Assembly (NCBI GenBank): GCA_029204225.1
Contig: CM055097.1
Location: forward strand, 38,185,106-38,249,105
Source: Diphasiastrum complanatum
Taxonomy: Eukaryota > Streptophyta > Lycopodiopsida > Lycopodiales > Lycopodiaceae
Length of the DNA stretch: 64,000 nucleotides
Direction of reading: 5' to 3'
Positions 29,411 through 40,830 of this stretch are shown in pieces. The notes below the pieces were generated by a model, which saw only the letters and a list, made by a program, of their open reading frames with translations, searched no databases and was not told the origin of the DNA. Position numbers and translations under genes: made by a program. How positions within the stretch are numbered: the first letter of the stretch is position 1; each line of letters starts with the position of its first letter.

Positions 29411-30235
29411 TGTTGGAAGTAAATCTTGTTTGCATTGGCTAGATCTACTCACGATGTGGTGTAGCATAGAGAGGATCGTCCACCTTTTAAGTTCCTACCA
29501 AAAGCTTCAAACAAAAATAGTTAACAAAATGAATGCACTAAGGCTTGCCCAACTAGTGCCCGAAACGGAAATGAAACTAAGGCTTGCCCAACTAGTGCCC
29601 AAAACGGAAATGAAACTATCTAAAACAATAAGTATAAAATCCTTGCTAAGGCTTACCCAACTAGCAAGGTTACTAAACTAGATCCTAAATTAACACCCAC
29701 AAGGAAAATTGGATGATAGATTGCGGCTAACTAAAAATCAATCAAATAAATACATGCCACTTTACAAACCGATGAGAAGGAGGCAAGAGGAGGCCCGAGC
29801 TCCTTCCCTCAAGCTATGCACCTTCCCAAAGGGAACACAAATGAAATAGAAAGATAGTCTCAAAAATAGAGAGCTTGATAGCTTAATCTCAAAAGTGTTA
29901 TTTACATGGCAAATACCTCTCCTTTTATGGCAAGGAGGGTCTTTCATAAGTATCCACTAACTTATGGGATTAACTTATTTCTAGCCTTTCCAGAACTTCT
30001 AACTCAGGACTTAGGACTTCAAAAAGTTTCTAACTTGAGAAAACTAAAGACAAAAGTTTCTAATTTTAAGTTTCTTAAGTCTAAGTTCTAAATCTAAGTT
30101 TAAGCTATTTTATTATTTTAAGCTTCTACTCATGGACTTACAAAACACATGCCATGGTGGAAGTTTATTGACAGATACTCATACATGGACTTAAACACAT
30201 TTTATATTTTTTTTGTGTTTGCATAGTTGCTAACA
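29411..30235 (-). repeat. 3' LTR of element A
   Basis: 825-bp partner family member of 22065-22882 with the same TGTT...AACA termini. It carries a local duplication of CTAAGGCTTGCCCAACTAG (29537, 29578). On the minus strand it is preceded by AAGGAGGGGGATAA. Confidence 0.88.
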
Positions 30236-30247
30236 TTATCCCCCTCC

Positions 30248-31590
30248 TTATTGGATTGGTGGTCCCACTCCAATCGAAGCTTTTTTGTCTTGAATGGAGG
30301 TGGAAGATTGTTGATCGGCATTGCGGATTTGCTGGCGATACTAATGATGCAGTCGAATTTTTTCAGATGGGTGAGGATAAACTATCGAGGTCGAATCTTC
30401 ACTTGGAGGGACAGCATGCTGCTGAGTTTTGCTGGGTGCAAGTGTAGGGGCTTGGCGTTGGGTTTGTGCCCGCGTCAAGACCCATGCGGGATGAGTTGCA
30501 ACTGGCAAAGTTTCTACTTGCACTGAACAGATAGGAGCAGCAGGTTTTTTGGATCGGGATGGGCAGTCCTTCACGTGATGTTCAATACTGCAGTTTTCGC
30601 AAGCTAGAGAAAAGCGAAGTTTATTTAGGCAGCGAATACTAGGATGCTTACCTGCACAGATAAAACATCCTCATATTGTTGGGAGTTGATGCGCATCAAA
30701 TACAGCATGGTTTGGATCGTATGTTTGGGCATTGGGGTCCACTGCTTGGGCGTTAGGATCATATGTATAATAAACAACTATCTTAGTGGGGTACTGCTAT
30801 TGAGTATGATCTTCCACATAGTAGGTTGTTGGATCGATAGTATTGGGATCAAGATAATGTACAGCTTGTTGTGGAGCTGGTTGGTTCACGACAAACTGTT
30901 GACATGGTGGTTGGTACTGATTTGGTGTAGTTGGTCATGGTTGGTATACCCTTGGTCGTGGCATAGGCTATTGTGGACGGTAGGGGTGGTATGCTCGATA
31001 GATGGTGGCTTTGGGTGCAGCTGAAAAATGGTTTTGTAGTTGAGGATATTCATTAGCAGTATGATGTTGTGAGCAGATTGGACTTGGCATGGTAGTGTCT
31101 TTCATTGGTGGTGGTGGAATCACCATAGGGATAGGTTGAGGCTGTTGCTCCATGTGCCTTTGGCATGCCTTCAAGGAATTCTTTGCCTGTGCTAACTCAT
31201 GCATGACCCCTCGTCGATAACTGTTGAACTTGACTTGGTATTTGTCGAAAGTGTCTCTATATACCTTCACCTGTTGTGTGAGAAGATCCACCTCGGCTTG
31301 GCTAAGTGGTCTGTTGGCAGGAGCCGGTTTGGCTAACCAGGCTATCATTTCTATTTGTAGGGTTGTCACTTCTGCTCTCAGGCATAGATTTTCTGTTTCC
31401 AATATTGAGAGTTGTGCCTGAAATAGAGTGAGACGCTGTGTGAGCTGTTGCTGGATCTCTTGGACCTTCAATTGAGCGTCTGTAGGGCCGAGATATACCC
31501 TTGGAGATCAGCTTCATGCTGCTTGAGTTTCTGCACTTCTGATTTTTTGCCATAGGACTTCACTTGGATTGTTCTCAAAGTCTATGCTAA
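30248..31590 (-). pseudogene. Coiled-coil and zinc-knuckle ORF of element A
   Basis: Minus-strand ORF remnant of the same element family as B. From the N side: a coiled coil (KLKQHEADLQGYISALQTLN, then IQQQLTQRLTLFQAQLSI and ETENLCLRAEVTTLQIEM), a second helix block (VDLLTQQVKVYRDTFDKYQ, ELAQAKNSLKACQR) and a Pro/Gln/Tyr-rich stretch. Two CCHC knuckles follow near 30600-30680 (CFICAGKHPSIRC and CENCSIEHHVKDC). The tail KKASIGVGPPIQ stops at 30248, in the polypurine tract. Stops near 30970, 30820 and 30680 and a frameshift near 31480 break it. The knuckles mark it as gag-like, binding element RNA in related proteins. The 5' part is lost at the (GA)n tract. Confidence 0.65.
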
Positions 31591-31593
31591 AAC

Positions 31594-31716
<123 letters not shown>

Positions 31717-32009
31717 TTCAACTAGTTTTGCTATTTTGGTCATATTTGTATATTTGGTAATTGAGGCCAATTCTCATATTAGACTTAGAGTTGACTTTTC
31801 AAAGTTATATTAGTCTAAAGCCATTTGAATAAGCACTTTTAGAAAGTGTGGAAAAGTGTAGTACACGAGTTTGATAGATTCAATTTGAATGTTGGAGACA
31901 TTTGAATCTAGACCACATTAATGCTAGGGTTTTTGTTATGGAGGGAAACTAAACTCATTAATGAGTCATGGATCTGCTATATGTAGTTGTACACTCATGG
32001 GTAGAGACA

Positions 32010-32012
<3 letters not shown>

Positions 32013-32054
<42 letters not shown>
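32013..32054. repeat. (TC)n microsatellite
   Basis: 21 TC units. Between it and the (GA)n tract there are about 300 bases in which I see nothing recognisable. Confidence 0.95.
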
Positions 32055-32058
<4 letters not shown>

Positions 32059-32284
32059 CTCACTTCATGCTTATACAAGAGTTCTTTGGTTCATCTATCC
32101 ATTGGTGCACTATATTTTATATCTTGCAATCTTGTGTGTAGAATGCTCATTCTATGCTATTTTTGGATCCACACATGTGAAATATAGTAGCTTAATATTT
32201 TTGTACAAACAACAACTTCATCATATCATATGTTTGATGTTTGATTAGGTTCTTATTGAGTTTGCAGCTTTTTCATAGAGTAGA

Positions 32285-32997
32285 TGTTGGTTTTTCTACA
32301 TTGGCAACATTGGTAGGATTGATCTATTTCTATTCAAAGATCAGGTTATAGATTTGGATCTTGAATGATCTAAAATTCTTTACTAAGATTCAATGAACAC
32401 ATGTTCAAAAAGCCAACTCTATTCTATAAAAACTATGAGCTTATTTTTGACAATCTGTCTGAAAGAAAGAATCAATGCGTGAATGCATCTATTGTGTCTA
32501 CCTCTAATGATCTTGATATGATACCTACATAGTTATGGTATATTGTTGATTACAACTGTCATCTCTATATACAATTTAGAATTGTGCAGATGTATTTACA
32601 AGAAGAAGGCGTGGAGCCGTTGCGTCATCTGAGATAGATCATGGCGGCTGTTGTCATTGTCCAAGTAATTGCACAGTACAAGAAGTGGACATGAGAAGGC
32701 TTCGACTATTCGGAGTCTGAACGTGTCCCTGTCGATAGTCAATAAAGTCGGGATAGTCGTTTGACGGTCGTCGACGATAGTCGGGTGAGTCGACAAGTCG
32801 GACTTCCCCGATAAGTCAGCCAAGCTGGCCTTCCTTGACAAGTCAGAATAAGTTCAACAAGTCAGTTGCCATTCTGGTGCCTATCTTCGATAATAGAGAT
32901 TTTCTTCAGACTGTGCAACAATGCATGTAAAATTGCAACAATATGAATGGAACTAGATTAACATGGGATTTAGGAGAGTAGAGAAATAAATCCAACA
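32285..32997 (-). repeat. Copia LTR G
   Basis: Minus-strand LTR starting TGTTGGATTTATTTC at 32997 and ending in AAAACCAACA at 32285. The inverted TGTTGG termini support the borders. Its U3 contains many TCGAC/GACTTGTC-type repeats (32700-32860). It directly follows copia RNase H and a short AAGGACGGA purine tract. Confidence 0.7.
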
Positions 32998-33039
32998 TCC
33001 GTCCTTAATCTAGGTCCGTTAATGTCTTGATTTTTAGAC

Positions 33040-33350
33040 TAAGCAACTCTCAAAATTTGTTGTGTGCATTAATGCTCAAGGCCTTGGTAAATACATCTGT
33101 GATCATGTATCGTGTTTGATAGTATGTTATGCTTACCTCTCTGTCGTGAAGCTTACTCCTAGAGTGAAATCTAGGATTGGCCGATAAGGCAATGGCACTC
33201 TGATTATCACAGAACATGATTGTCAGAGTGTACTAACTCAAACTAATGTTTGACAGTAAATTTCTCAACCAAATTGCTTCTTCAATGGCTTCAAAAATAG
33301 CAATGTACTCTGCTTCTATGAAGGAAAGAGTTTTTTCTTCTGCTTACTCG
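33040..33350 (-). pseudogene. Copia RNase H fragment
   Basis: Minus-strand C-terminus of a Ty1/copia polyprotein: SFIEAEYIAIFEAIEEAIW, LRNLLSNISLS, MFCDNQSAIALSANP, FHSRSKLHDREVSITYY and DVFTKAL. These are the copia hallmarks E-AEY...WL..LL, DN-SAI and H.RSKH. One stop interrupts it near 33225. It is followed by LTR G in the normal order. Upstream pol is missing, cut by LTR F. Confidence 0.85.
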
Positions 33351-33552
33351 AGCTTCTGTTGGTGTATAAGGCGTAAGAGTCAACTATTGAGGAACTAGCG
33401 GGTTCATTTCTTCTGGTGTCTTCCTGTAGCAACATCATAATGACTCGTGATAGAGTCAATTCTGGGTGTGTCGTGATGATCATCACCCAGTGCCCGAACT
33501 GCGAGAACTAACCATGCTTACACCTCAAGGGTAGCACCTTGTCACATCAAGT

Positions 33553-34550
33553 TGTTGGGATTCGATAGGTGGATCAGCCTTCAATTCCTGTTGCAACCAA
33601 AAAAAAAAATTGCAGCGACATGGAATCGTCGGTGTATGAAACTAAGTCTATGGATTTAGTAATCAGATTGACTTCGAAGTCTTCAAAGTTTGTCCTACTG
33701 ATCACAGCTTCAAAGTCTCTGGATCGACTAAGTGGATTCCCTAGCCATGCACAGATTACCTTGATTACAGAGTTTTGGCTTTGCGGAAGCGTTGTATCAA
33801 AATTGTAGTGATTAGAGCAAGAAATCGAACTGTGTTATCAGTCATACAAAACGATAAAATCTACAGAACAATGAATCTGCAAGTATGAATCAATTTGAAC
33901 ATGCAATCACCTTACACAAGCCAAATTGCTGGAACAATGATGGATTAGTCATGTAGAGATACAATGTAATTGCAGAACAGATCAGGCGCGTTCTTCTTGA
34001 TACAATGCTCTATGATAATAGAGAAGAAGAACGATACAATTGTGCTCTGAATGACATTACTAATATGTTGATTCATCGATCTTAGATGAATATGTACACA
34101 TGGCTAATTGATTAAAAGAATAAGTAACTTTACAAATTAGAATTAAGGCACTACGTGCTGTTGGCAGTCGCACTTGGACAATATCTGATTTAGTTAGAGA
34201 ATCTGTCCGACCTAATAAATGTACTGGTGAGCTGCCAAATAGATGACATTGATGTTTGGAAAACTTCGATGTCGATGAAGTCGATGACATGGAAGTCGAG
34301 GACTTCATAGCTTCTCTTTGATCAGACATCAAAGTCGGAGACTTCGATGTTGATGTCATGGAAGTCGAAGACTTTGACGACGAGACAGGGCTCAAAATCA
34401 TTTATCAGAAAATGTCGGTCATGTCAATGTAGACTGTCATCGACTTTTCTTGTATTTCTACAGATGTCGTGACTATGCCAATATTTACAACAGCTAGTAA
34501 ATGAATCTAGATTAGCATGAAATAAGGATGGAGAGAATAGAAATCCAACA
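33553..34550 (-). repeat. Copia LTR F
   Basis: About 1 kb, TGTTGGATTTC at 34550 to ATCCCAACA at 33553 on the minus strand, with GTGGGGG before it as a polypurine tract. The start is like LTR G and the U3 again holds reiterated GTCGA/TCGAC words (34260-34450). The long Ser/Thr frame at 34060-34401 is an artefact of that repeat. Confidence 0.7.
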
Positions 34551-35460
34551 CCCCCACTTAATCTGGATTCTTAAATGCCTTGATTCTCAAATTTAGGATA
34601 GCACAAAAATTGTTGTGTGCTTCCTGATTCAATCCTCACTTCGCATTTTACGTGAAGTGGCTTTCTCTCACTTTGCAAATTCTGGGAAGTGCCTAGATTG
34701 TTCCTCATTGAAAATAGACGACCTTCGAGATTTTTCTCTCTTTGCATTTTTTGCAAAAAGCCGACAATGTCTGTAAAAATGCAAAGATGCTATTAAAAAG
34801 ACGAAGGTGTCTTTAAAACAGTTTAACTTCTTCAAAATAGTTGAAAGGAAGAAGCTGAAGGCAAGTGTTGCATTTTTCCGGAAAGTGCAAAAAAGCTGAC
34901 ATTGTCGCAAAAAGCCGACACTATGACATTTCGAGAAATTGCGAAAAAGTCGACACTGTTGAAAATAGTTGAACTATGCTGAAGTGTTGCATTTCAAAGA
35001 AATGCGAAAAAACTGACACTGTCACATTTCGAAAAAATGCGACAAATCTGACACTGTTAAAAACAGTGTGTATTTCTGTAGACTGTTCCGACACTTAGTG
35101 TATTTCTGTAGACTGTTGCGACACTTAGTGTATTTTTGCAGAGTTGTTCTAAATGCTAATTCGTGGAAGTTCTTGAAGATGGCCAAGTCTTCAGTGATCT
35201 TCGAACTGTTGAACTTAACATCTGAACTTGAAATATGATAGTATTGCTGGAGATCAGCCGGAAGCCCGTTGTAGATGTTCTTCAAATAATTTGGCTATCT
35301 AAGTTATGATTCTTGCAGGTATCAAATGAGCAGACATAGAACCAAAGTTGGTTTCACTTGACCCTAGATCAACGATCAATAAACGTGTAGGAAGAATCTT
35401 GAAATAGAAATTGGTCATTCACCAAGGAGACAAATGTGGACTTAATTCCAACAACTTGGG
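34551..35460 (-). repeat. 3' non-coding region of copia family, copy 1
   Basis: Aligns with 38639-39490 in the same orientation. Shared landmarks include CATTTTACGTGAAGTGG, GACCTTCGA, CTGGAGATCAGCC, GAAGCCCGTTGTAGA and CATTCACCAAGGAGACAA. The first 500 bases consist of reiterated GCGAAAAA(G/A), CCGACACT and TTAAAAACAG-like words. No coding. Confidence 0.75.
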
Positions 35461-36060
35461 TTAGCATGGCATGGATTTGCCCTAATACCAGCACACGTGT
35501 CCACACCATGTCTTTTGGCTAAGCAAAATGCAAATGGTTTAAACTACTCATACTATTTTTTTACTTAAAGCGAACTGATATGGACCAACTGCCCGTAAGC
35601 TGATCAGCATGGCACTCGCCCTAATACGGTGATATAATGGCTTGGCCTATCGCTAAAACACTTCTTGTTTGGAAAGACTGGACTATGATTTAAAATGCTA
35701 TTTTAACCTATTAAGTAGTATAACTTCTTTTGGACATGAATAACAACTGACGCTCAGCTATGACACTTGTCTTCCTCACTAAACTAACTCGTGTGGCTGT
35801 GTTTTGTGGTATGGTGGCAGGTATCAGCTGGATGTCTTGAAAGTGGTTATGCTTTATGGTGGCTTTTTTAGCTATAATTTACCTTGTTGCATTATGAATA
35901 AAGGCTTCAAAAGATTTCAATCTTGCTTTGTCAAGAGGAACTAAGTGCAGTCTTGTATCTCTCTCTATGCATCCTGGTGGTGTAAATCCGACTATTCCTT
36001 GGTTGAGATAGTATTAAAATCTTTACCTTTTATCTAATTCATAAGCTAACAAAGGTATGT
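35461..36060. other. Unassigned 600 bp
   Basis: No convincing frame, LTR or repeat seen. The right end may be the beginning of the Penelope-like element, since short fragments such as NKGFKRFQSCFVKRN appear near 35900. Confidence 0.4.
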
Positions 36061-37843
36061 TTCTATGGGTTAGTCCAGAGGATGGTTTCAGAATGCTGCC
36101 TTTTTGGGCTATGGGGAGCCCCTTCTCCGCCTAACCATTTTGTTCAAAGATTGAGTTGTTGTATGAAAAAGGCCGTTGAGTTGCACAATTTTGTCACTAA
36201 CACTGATAGGGCCACGTGTTCTTCTGTTGGACCTAAGGATAAGATTCTTTGCCTGATTGATCTACTTGAGACTATTGACTGGAAAAAGATTTATCTTGAG
36301 TTTGTTAAGAAGAAAGACACTTTGAGCTTAGTGGAAAATCTTTACAGTCTTCTTAATGATTTCATTGAAACATTTTGAAGAAGAGAAACAATTCTATAAT
36401 ATGCAGATTAGAAAAGTGTTCATATGCTTGGAAAATGAAAAATGGTATTATTCCTGCTATCCTTTCTCCTTTTGTTTCTAATGCTCCTCTTTCATCGCAC
36501 CCTCTAGTTTTTACTGATGACCTCGATGAGGATAGTGCCTCTCAGCTCAGAATCTTCTCTCAAGACATTTGTGACATTGATGACCTTTCTTTTTATGATT
36601 TCTGCCAATCCAAAAGCTGTCAAGTCCCCTTTGTTCCTAGCAGAATTATTGAATACAAATCCACTCTCACCTCTTATAAACTCTGGAGTCTTCCTTCTGT
36701 CAATTTCCTTGCACCCATTCCTATTGATCTTTGGATCATGATGACTCATTTGACAGAAAAAGAAATACAAGTCTGCAAGTTGGCTACCCTTCATAAAAAT
36801 CCTTTACTTGAGACCCTTGTTTCTTTTGATACCATTATGCATATGAACAAATTTGAACCCTCTCGCTATCCCTCTGAGCTGTCCCTTTGAGCAAACTTGG
36901 GCTAGAATTAGAGGTCATTGGCTTCAATAGAATGAACTTACACCAAGCCACAATCTGAATTAGAAAAGACCTTTTTTCAAATGTAGATGTGGTGAAAAAT
37001 ACAAAAACAGCTCTTCTATCATTTGGTTTGACCATGCTATCTGGTTCATAATGAATAATCTTGCCAAGTTTTTTCCTAGTGCTTCCTTCCCAAATCAGAT
37101 GAATGCATTCTTTATGTGGCTTCATAAACCAGCTAGGGATGTAGTAAAATCACACCTGAATTTTCTCTTCATTTGTCAGTATATATTGATGCTTCCATTG
37201 AACTTGCTAAAGACTCCTCTGCCAAATTTCTTGCACCCTTGGGAGATGCCGAAAAATAGAGTGCCTTCTAAAACGACCTAGCTTCTCTACTCTCCAAGGC
37301 AAGTACTTTTAGAACTCAAATAAAAGAACTGGCTCCTTCAATCTTACAATCCGAACTCATCATTTCTAGTTCAGGAGTAGGAAAGAAAGCACTTTTCAGA
37401 TTTCAAAAAAAAGGAAGGACTAAGCAATGGTACCAAGGATGTCTTACCAGTCAAAAAATTGAGCTTTTACGGATCTTGATCGATGTGCGAAGATGGGACA
37501 ATTAGAAGAAAAATCAATACTACAGCGACCGACTGTCTCTAGTTTTCCACTAGCAGTGACACAAAGAGACTTTGTTTACATTTATGTTACCATAATAGAG
37601 TTTTTGAGGCTATCCATGTGAAGCACTTTTGCGCTCACATTTTATGTAGACTTTTTGGTATTGTAGACAAACTCTTTCTTGATATCACCTTTGGCTGGTC
37701 ATACCTACTGATTGTAAAATGTGAATGGCATTCTCTTATGATGTTTTTTGCGAATATGATATAGAAAACCGACATTCTTGTCATTGTCTTACTTTTAAAC
37801 GTTTCAAAAATTTTATCTTAGAAAAATTTGGCCATGTCATATG
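36061..37843 (+). pseudogene. Penelope-like element, 5' part
   Basis: Shattered plus-strand frames of a protein I cannot place alone (VELHNFVTNTDRATCSS, KDKILCLIDLLETIDWKK near 36180-36290; TDDLDEDSASQLRIFSQD near 36520; NNLAKFFPSASFPNQMN near 37050; ELAPSILQSELIISSSG near 37330). The final frame (ENRHSCHCLTF, KNFILEKFGHV) runs to the ATATG before LTR1 at 37844. It is in phase with the frame that resumes after the ATATG at 20733. The linkage to the Penelope-like fragment at 20733-21660 rests on that match. Many stops and shifts. Confidence 0.5.
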
Positions 37844-37943
37844 TGTTATGTCCATGACCAGTACATAGGATACAGTATACTCCTAGTCTTGGATACACGA
37901 TACTCCAGTGAAACAAGTTGTTAGTTATGCCACGTCATACTTG
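37844..37943 (+). repeat. LTR1 fragment (5' LTR start of a gypsy insertion)
   Basis: First 100 bases of LTR1, starting TGTTATGTCCATGACCAG. About seven differences from 20217-20319. Preceded by ATATG (37839-37843), the same five bases that follow LTR1 at 20733. Cut at about 37943 by copia-type sequence. Confidence 0.85.
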
Positions 37944-37949
37944 ATGGGG

Positions 37950-38638
37950 GCAATGGAGATAGAAGAACGCGAATGGAGAAGAGAGCAGGAATATTGCGAA
38001 ACAGCTCTCCCATTCTAATTAACTACTAGATGCAAAAACAGTCTAATAGACAACTTATGCCAAATGTGATCACAGCTTTAAGTGTTCTAATTGCCCAACA
38101 AGATCTTAAAAATTAATTCATACTCTCAAAAATGAAAGTATAGTCACTGAAGAGATTAGAAATGATTTGTGTGTGGTATTACTGAAAAACAGATTCAATG
38201 TGACGTATGGTTTTGAAATAAATGGAAGAGCAGTATGATATCGCGAGTTCCTTAGGCGTCAAAGATAGCCTTTGTCTATCAGAAACTGAGACGTCCGTGT
38301 TTTGATCAGAGTGAGTAAACAAGCGCGATCAAACAACGATAGAGTGCATTCAATCACAACAAGCATTCATCTATGTTATACACAGATAAAAAGCAAGCTG
38401 CTACTACATTACACTGAAGCATGAATAGCAATTACAACCAAAAAATGACAGCGTAATTGAGAGGCTCAAATAATAAGTCTTATGGACAGAGCGACTCAAT
38501 GAGTGTGCCTGGATGATCCATTTATAAATTTCATCCATGTATTAATTACAGTAAATGTTTGTCACCTAATTAGTTAAGCCATTGTACTTGGAAGTATTTG
38601 GCTTCTATGACAACTATACATAGTATATACGGTCAACA
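37950..38638 (-). repeat. Copia-type LTR, third copy
   Basis: Minus-strand LTR beginning TGTTGACCGTATATAC at 38638, with a TATA-like TTTATAAATGG near 38520. Its neighbour to the right is the same 3' non-coding region as beside LTR F. The far end near 37950 is not defined. Confidence 0.55.
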
Positions 38639-39490
38639 AATCCGGAACGTTGGCGTTGACAAGGACGTTGCAAATTCTCTCACTTTGCATTTTACGTGAA
38701 GTGGTTTTCTCTCACTTCACAAATTTCAAGAAGTGGCTAGGAACGTTCGTTCAAAATAGATGACCTTCGACATTTTTCTCTCTCTTTGGAATTTTGCAAA
38801 AAAATCGAAGGCACTCGTAAACAGTTTAAGGTGACCTTAAAAAGTTGAAGGTGCCTTCAAAAAGACGAAGATGTCTTTAACAGTTTAGCTCTCTCGCACT
38901 TTTCAGAAAAATGTGAAAAAGTTGAAGGTGCCCTTAAAAATAAGGCGAAGGTGCCTTTAACAGTTTAACTCTTAAAAATAGAGGACCTTCGGGAATTTTC
39001 TCTCTCTTTGCATTTTCCAAAAAAATGCGAAAAAGTCGAAGGTGTTGAAAATAGTTAAACTTTTGAACTGTGAACAAGTTGACTTCTTCAAAATAATTGA
39101 ATGGAAGAAGTCAACGGTAAGTGTCGTAGTTTTTGGAAAAGTGCGAAAAATGCGAACTGTGCGACACTTAGTGCATTTCTGCAGACTGTTGAAAAAGCAA
39201 TGTACATCTGCAGACTTGTTCTAGATGCAAGTTTGCGGACTTCAAGTTATTAAACTCAACAACATCTAAACTTGAAATTATAATGAGATTGGTTACCCTT
39301 TGCTGGAGATCAGCCTGAAGCCCGTTGTAGACATTCTTCAAATGATTGGTTGTCTAGGTTTGTGATTCTTGCAAGTATCAGATGAGTAGACATAGAATCA
39401 AACTCGGTTTCAACTGATCCTAGATCAATGATCAGTAAACGTGCAGGAAGAATCATAAAATAGAAAAATAGTCATTCACCAAGGAGACAA
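38639..39490 (-). repeat. 3' non-coding region of copia family, copy 2
   Basis: Partner of 34551-35460. Between 38800 and 39170 the words TCGAAGGTG, GAAGGTGCCTTTAA and AAAATGCGAAAAA recur. It follows copia gag/protease with the rest of pol deleted. Confidence 0.75.
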
Positions 39491-39499
39491 CTGTGGGCT

Positions 39500-40430
39500 T
39501 AATTTCCAATAGTCTCCCTTAAGGTCACGATTGGTGCCTTGGTATCTTCGTCAGGTTCAACATGTTGAAAAACTTCTGATGCTTGATCCTGGGAAGTGTT
39601 TTGATGAAGGTGTATGCGACCATTTCTGTTGTGGAGCAGTATTGAAGGATCACTTGCCCTGAGAAAACTTTCTCCCGAATGAAATGATACTGGATTTTTA
39701 TGTACTTGGATTTGCCGTGAAATCGGTTGTAAGTTGTATACTCGGTAAACCATTCCTTGTGAGAGGTCATGTGTTGGGTAGCGCCGCTGTCCAGATACCA
39801 GCTATCATACTCTTCGTTGCTGCTATTGTAAGCCATTAATAAATGTGTATCTTGCTCCTTGAATTCCATCGCGTTGGAGGAATTTGGCTGCTACTGTTGT
39901 TGTTGCTTCTTTGCCTTGTTTTAGATACGAATACGACACTCCTTGATGTCGTGATTGGCTCCCTTGCAATATCTGCAGAAAAGATTCTTGCGCGATCCAC
40001 CATGCTCACCTTGAGTGTGAGGCTTCTACTGTTGCTGTTGCACTTGATTCTTGCCCTTGGAATAGTCTTTCTTCTTGGTGTACATGGCCATGGATTTGTC
40101 TTTGATGGACAGGCCCCTGGTCTTTCTCTGTATTTCTTCTTGAAGAAGATGACCGATCACCTTTTAAAGAGTAAGGTCGGGTTGTGTGGAGATCATCACC
40201 ACAAAGTATTCATACAACTTTGGAAGAGAAGAAAGCAAGGTCATGACGACATCATCATCTTGAATAGAACATCCTACAACTGATAATTGATCCAATAAAG
40301 ACTTGAAGCTGTTGATGTGAGAAGTGATGGCAGTAGAATCAAACATGCTAAGAGTAAAGAATTTTCTTCTAAAATGTAATCTAGTGGTTACATCATGAGT
40401 CTCATAGAGATTCGATAACTCGCAAAAAAG
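39500..40430 (-). pseudogene. Copia gag and protease start
   Basis: Minus-strand copia N-terminus. The UBN2-type gag core reads LYETHDVTTRLHFRRKFF, FDSTAITSHINSFKSLLDQL and MTLLSSLPKLYEYF (40420-40170). A CCHC zinc knuckle CRYCKGANHDIKEC is near 39975-39935. The protease motif WYLDSGATQHMTSHKEWF is near 39800, with the catalytic DSGA intact. Stops near 40020 and 39930 interrupt it. Gag is cut on its N side near 40430 and integrase/RT are deleted after the protease. Confidence 0.85.
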
Positions 40431-40830
40431 CCCTGTAGGTAATAACGCCGAAGCAAACTGGATTACCAACGAGTGCGTCCAATATGTAACCAAAATTTTG
40501 AACTAAAATTGTGGCATCTGCATCCGTCAAAAATATTGCTTGGTTCGTGTATTTACAAAACATTTTAAATGTTGTGTCGCGGATCATTGAAATATTGTAC
40601 CCCTTCGTGGGTATGAAACAATTGCTCAAAAAGTGGGTTGCTTCATCACTGAGTCTTTATTGGTTAAAACCATCTTCTCATCCAAAGGTAACCCGAGGGC
40701 TATGCATAATAGGTCTTCAGTGATAGTGAAGAATTGGCCTTGCACATGAACTTTGAAGTCCACCTCAGAAATTGAGTGGATGGGGTTCACAATTTTCGTG
40801 CTGACTTCAGAAAGGATGATTGAAGGGTCC
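40431..40830 (-). pseudogene. Unidentified retroelement ORF fragment
   Basis: Minus-strand frame with SEVDFKVHVQGQFFTITEDL and LCIALGLPLDEKMVLTNKD, broken near 40626 and 40575. The pattern (F.I....L...LGLP) recalls the domain found in several plant retroelement ORFs, but I cannot name it. It is sandwiched between copia gag (minus) and copia RT (plus). Confidence 0.35.

Noticed and set aside
34060-34401. 113-codon Ser/Thr-rich minus-strand frame
   Set aside because: Product of the TCGAC-word array inside LTR F.
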